Shown here piece after piece: positions 5,199-6,033 of a DNA stretch of 6,033 nt. A program made the position numbers and the translations under genes. Every line of letters begins with the position of its first letter. Position 1 is the stretch's first letter. The stretch is from Planctomycetaceae bacterium (GTDB lineage: Bacteria > Planctomycetota > Planctomycetia > Pirellulales > Thermoguttaceae), in NCBI GenBank assembly GCA_009783865.1, contig WRCR01000259.1, positions 1 to 6,033 of the forward strand. Direction: 5' to 3'. A model generated the notes under the pieces. The model was not told the origin of the DNA. It did no database searches and saw only the letters and a list, made by a program, of their open reading frames with translations.

Positions 5199-5804
5199 AT
5201 GACACAAATCAGAGTACATCGTTTGTTATATCCTACTTCTGCGGAAGGTCCCGGTCTGCGCTGCGCACTTTGGGTTCAGGGCTGTCCGCTTCACTGCAAG
5301 GGCTGCGCTGTGCCGCATACTTGGGACTTCAACGGCGGAACACTTTACGAAGTGGAAGCATTAGTTGACGAGATACTCAACTCGCAGGTAAAACTTGACG
5401 GCATAACATTTCTCGGCGGCGAACCATTCGAACAAGCAGAAGCGGTCGCCGAACTTGCGGAAAAATTGCGGGAAAAGGGATTGTCTGTTATTGTATTCAC
5501 GGGTTATGAAAAGAGTGTTCTCGATTCTGCGAACCGTCCTGATTGGCAGCGGTTGATTGCAGCGGCGGACTTGTTGAAGACGGGTCGGTTCATTGAAGAG
5601 TTAGGAACGGCGGAGCGTCCTTGGGTCGGTTCGTCGAATCAGGAATTTCATTTCTTAACGGAGACGGCGTTGCGGTGGAAAGAGCATTTCGAGGAGTATT
5701 ACAACAAGATTGAATTGCGCATTTCGCCGGACGGAACGTTGTCGCTGAATGGTCTTGCCGCACCGCCGCAATGGCGGGAAATCGTGGAACGGTTAAACAA
5801 ATAA
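5199..5804 (+). CDS. NrdG-like radical SAM / 4Fe-4S single-cluster protein
   Basis: This is a 201-residue protein starting 4 nt after the previous stop. ATG 5199 is preferred over an in-frame TTG at 5187 that lies inside the previous gene; no clear ribosome site is seen, so coupling is likely. The N-terminus (QIRVHRLLYPTSAEGPGLRC, then ALWVQGCPLHCKGC) carries the radical SAM CxxxCxxC (C29, C33, C36) that holds a [4Fe-4S] cluster and binds S-adenosylmethionine. The following GITFLGGEPFEQ (68-79) is the GGE(P) motif for the SAM amino group. The length and the W-V-Q-GC spacing match small activating enzymes such as NrdG. Those make a glycyl radical on a large partner; no such partner (for example NrdD) is in the window. 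The context with DUF2997/DUF1257 suggests another substrate, possibly one of its neighbours. The fold is near certain, the target unknown. It is oxygen-sensitive by family expectation. Confidence 0.9.
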   Translation: MTQIRVHRLLYPTSAEGPGLRCALWVQGCPLHCKGCAVPHTWDFNGGTLYEVEALVDEILNSQVKLDGITFLGGEPFEQAEAVAELAEKLREKGLSVIVFTGYEKSVLDSANRPDWQRLIAAADLLKTGRFIEELGTAERPWVGSSNQEFHFLTETALRWKEHFEEYYNKIELRISPDGTLSLNGLAAPPQWREIVERLNK

Positions 5805-5856
5805 CGTTTTGCTCTTGCCGAAAATCGTTTTCTTTGTTATTCTCCGCCGATGTTTT

Positions 5857-6015
5857 TTAGAGCATATCAGGAATTGGTATGGACCGATGGAATTCGCTTT
5901 CGTCATTCCAGCGAAGGCGGGAATCTAGACGTAAAGGGTTCACGTCCATTCTCTAGACCCCCTCCTTCGCGGGGGTGACGGAGATTTGTCCCCATCAAAT
6001 CCAAAAATGCTCTAA
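5857..6015. mobile_element. 159-bp MITE-like element with TA-flanked GAGCAT ends
   Basis: The left end ttagagcat (5857-5865) and right end atgctctaa (6007-6015) are exact inverted copies. Weaker inverted similarity continues for about 23 nt more (14 of 23 matching), so the ends are about 32 nt long. Both sides are bordered by TA next to GAGCAT/ATGCTC, as expected for IS630/Tc1-mariner-type insertion, although no longer duplication is seen. No reading frame is inside. The centre (5901-5980) is a separate pair of hairpin repeats. It begins 52 nt after the radical SAM stop and probably lies in that transcript's 3' region. Confidence 0.55.
5901..5980. repeat. Inverted pair of dRS3-like hairpin repeats
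   Basis: The units 5901-5930 (cgtcattccagcgaaggcgg...) and 5951-5980 (its inverted relative, ending gggggtgacg) match at about 24 of 30 positions, with a 20-nt gap. Each unit also folds on itself: attcc/ggaat in the first and accccc/gggggt in the second, both around a gcgaagg core. This resembles the Neisseria dRS3 core ATTCCC-N8-GGGAAT. Two stem pairs differ as T-A versus C-G on both sides, so pairing has been kept while sequence changed. Confidence 0.7.
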
Positions 6016-6033
6016 TATATGATTTCAATACGA

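Larger units (their letters stand above)
5805..6033. other. Gene-free right end of the window
   Basis: No coding frame or RNA gene is recognisable here. The first 50 nt after the radical SAM stop are AT-rich with only a weak hairpin (gaaaa-tcg-ttttc near 5819-5833). The remainder is the 159-bp inverted-repeat element and 18 nt of flank. Confidence 0.6.

Noticed and set aside
5805..5850. Intrinsic terminator after the radical SAM gene
   Set aside because: Only a 5-bp A/T stem with a 3-nt loop is seen, and no G/C-rich stem with a U-run.
5857..6015. IS5/IS1031-type three-base (TNA) target duplication for the right-hand element
   Set aside because: The borders are TTA and TAA, which are inverted and not direct copies. 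Only the TA dinucleotide is a direct repeat.
1..6033. CRISPR array, tRNA or rRNA genes
   Set aside because: I saw no regularly spaced direct repeats, cloverleaf-like CCA-ended segments or conserved rRNA sequence on either strand.

Overview
The window is bacterial DNA of moderate G+C content with two gene blocks facing away from each other. The left half (about 1-3600) reads on the minus strand. It holds two small secreted-protein genes, a secreted parallel beta-helix protein and a broken SUMF1/FGE-sulfatase-domain gene. The right half (about 3680-5804) is a compact plus-strand operon: DUF2997-like, DUF1257-like, a three-helix membrane protein with a ComEA-type helix-hairpin-helix, and a small radical SAM protein. 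Secreted beta-helix and SUMF1-domain proteins together suggest an uncultured PVC-type bacterium (planctomycete or lentisphaeran/kiritimatiellote kind). This is a weak inference from gene content; no rRNA or other marker gene is present.

Left block. A strong sigma70-like promoter on the minus strand (TTGACT-17 nt-TACAAT, 1262-1290) precedes the secreted Lcl_C/DUF1566-like gene (1174-509). That gene is followed after 54 nt by a secreted multi-zinc-ribbon protein gene that runs off the window at base 1. Immediately upstream of the promoter is an 89-bp element with 25-bp inverted ends and an 8-bp target duplication (aagtcaac). One copy of the duplication contains the -35 box, so a miniature transposon appears to have inserted exactly at the -35. 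Further right on the minus strand are the beta-helix gene (2916-1471) and the FGE-domain remnant. The remnant has lost both ends of the domain and has a strong G/C hairpin at its upstream break.

Right block. The four plus-strand genes are tightly packed. A perfect hairpin with a GUAA loop lies just before the ribosome binding site of the second gene. The second and third genes overlap in TAATG, and the third and fourth are 4 nt apart. The radical SAM protein has the CxxxCxxC cluster motif and looks like an NrdG-type activating or organising enzyme, but no glycyl-radical partner is in view. The AAA+ ATPase that I recall accompanying DUF1257/DUF2997 genes is also absent from the window. This cassette is the best candidate here for an uncharacterised system, perhaps a membrane-anchored complex modified or activated by the radical SAM enzyme.

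The right end (5805-6033) has no gene. It holds a second miniature element (5857-6015) with TA-flanked GAGCAT ends. Inside are two oppositely oriented dRS3-like hairpin repeats whose stems differ by compensatory changes.
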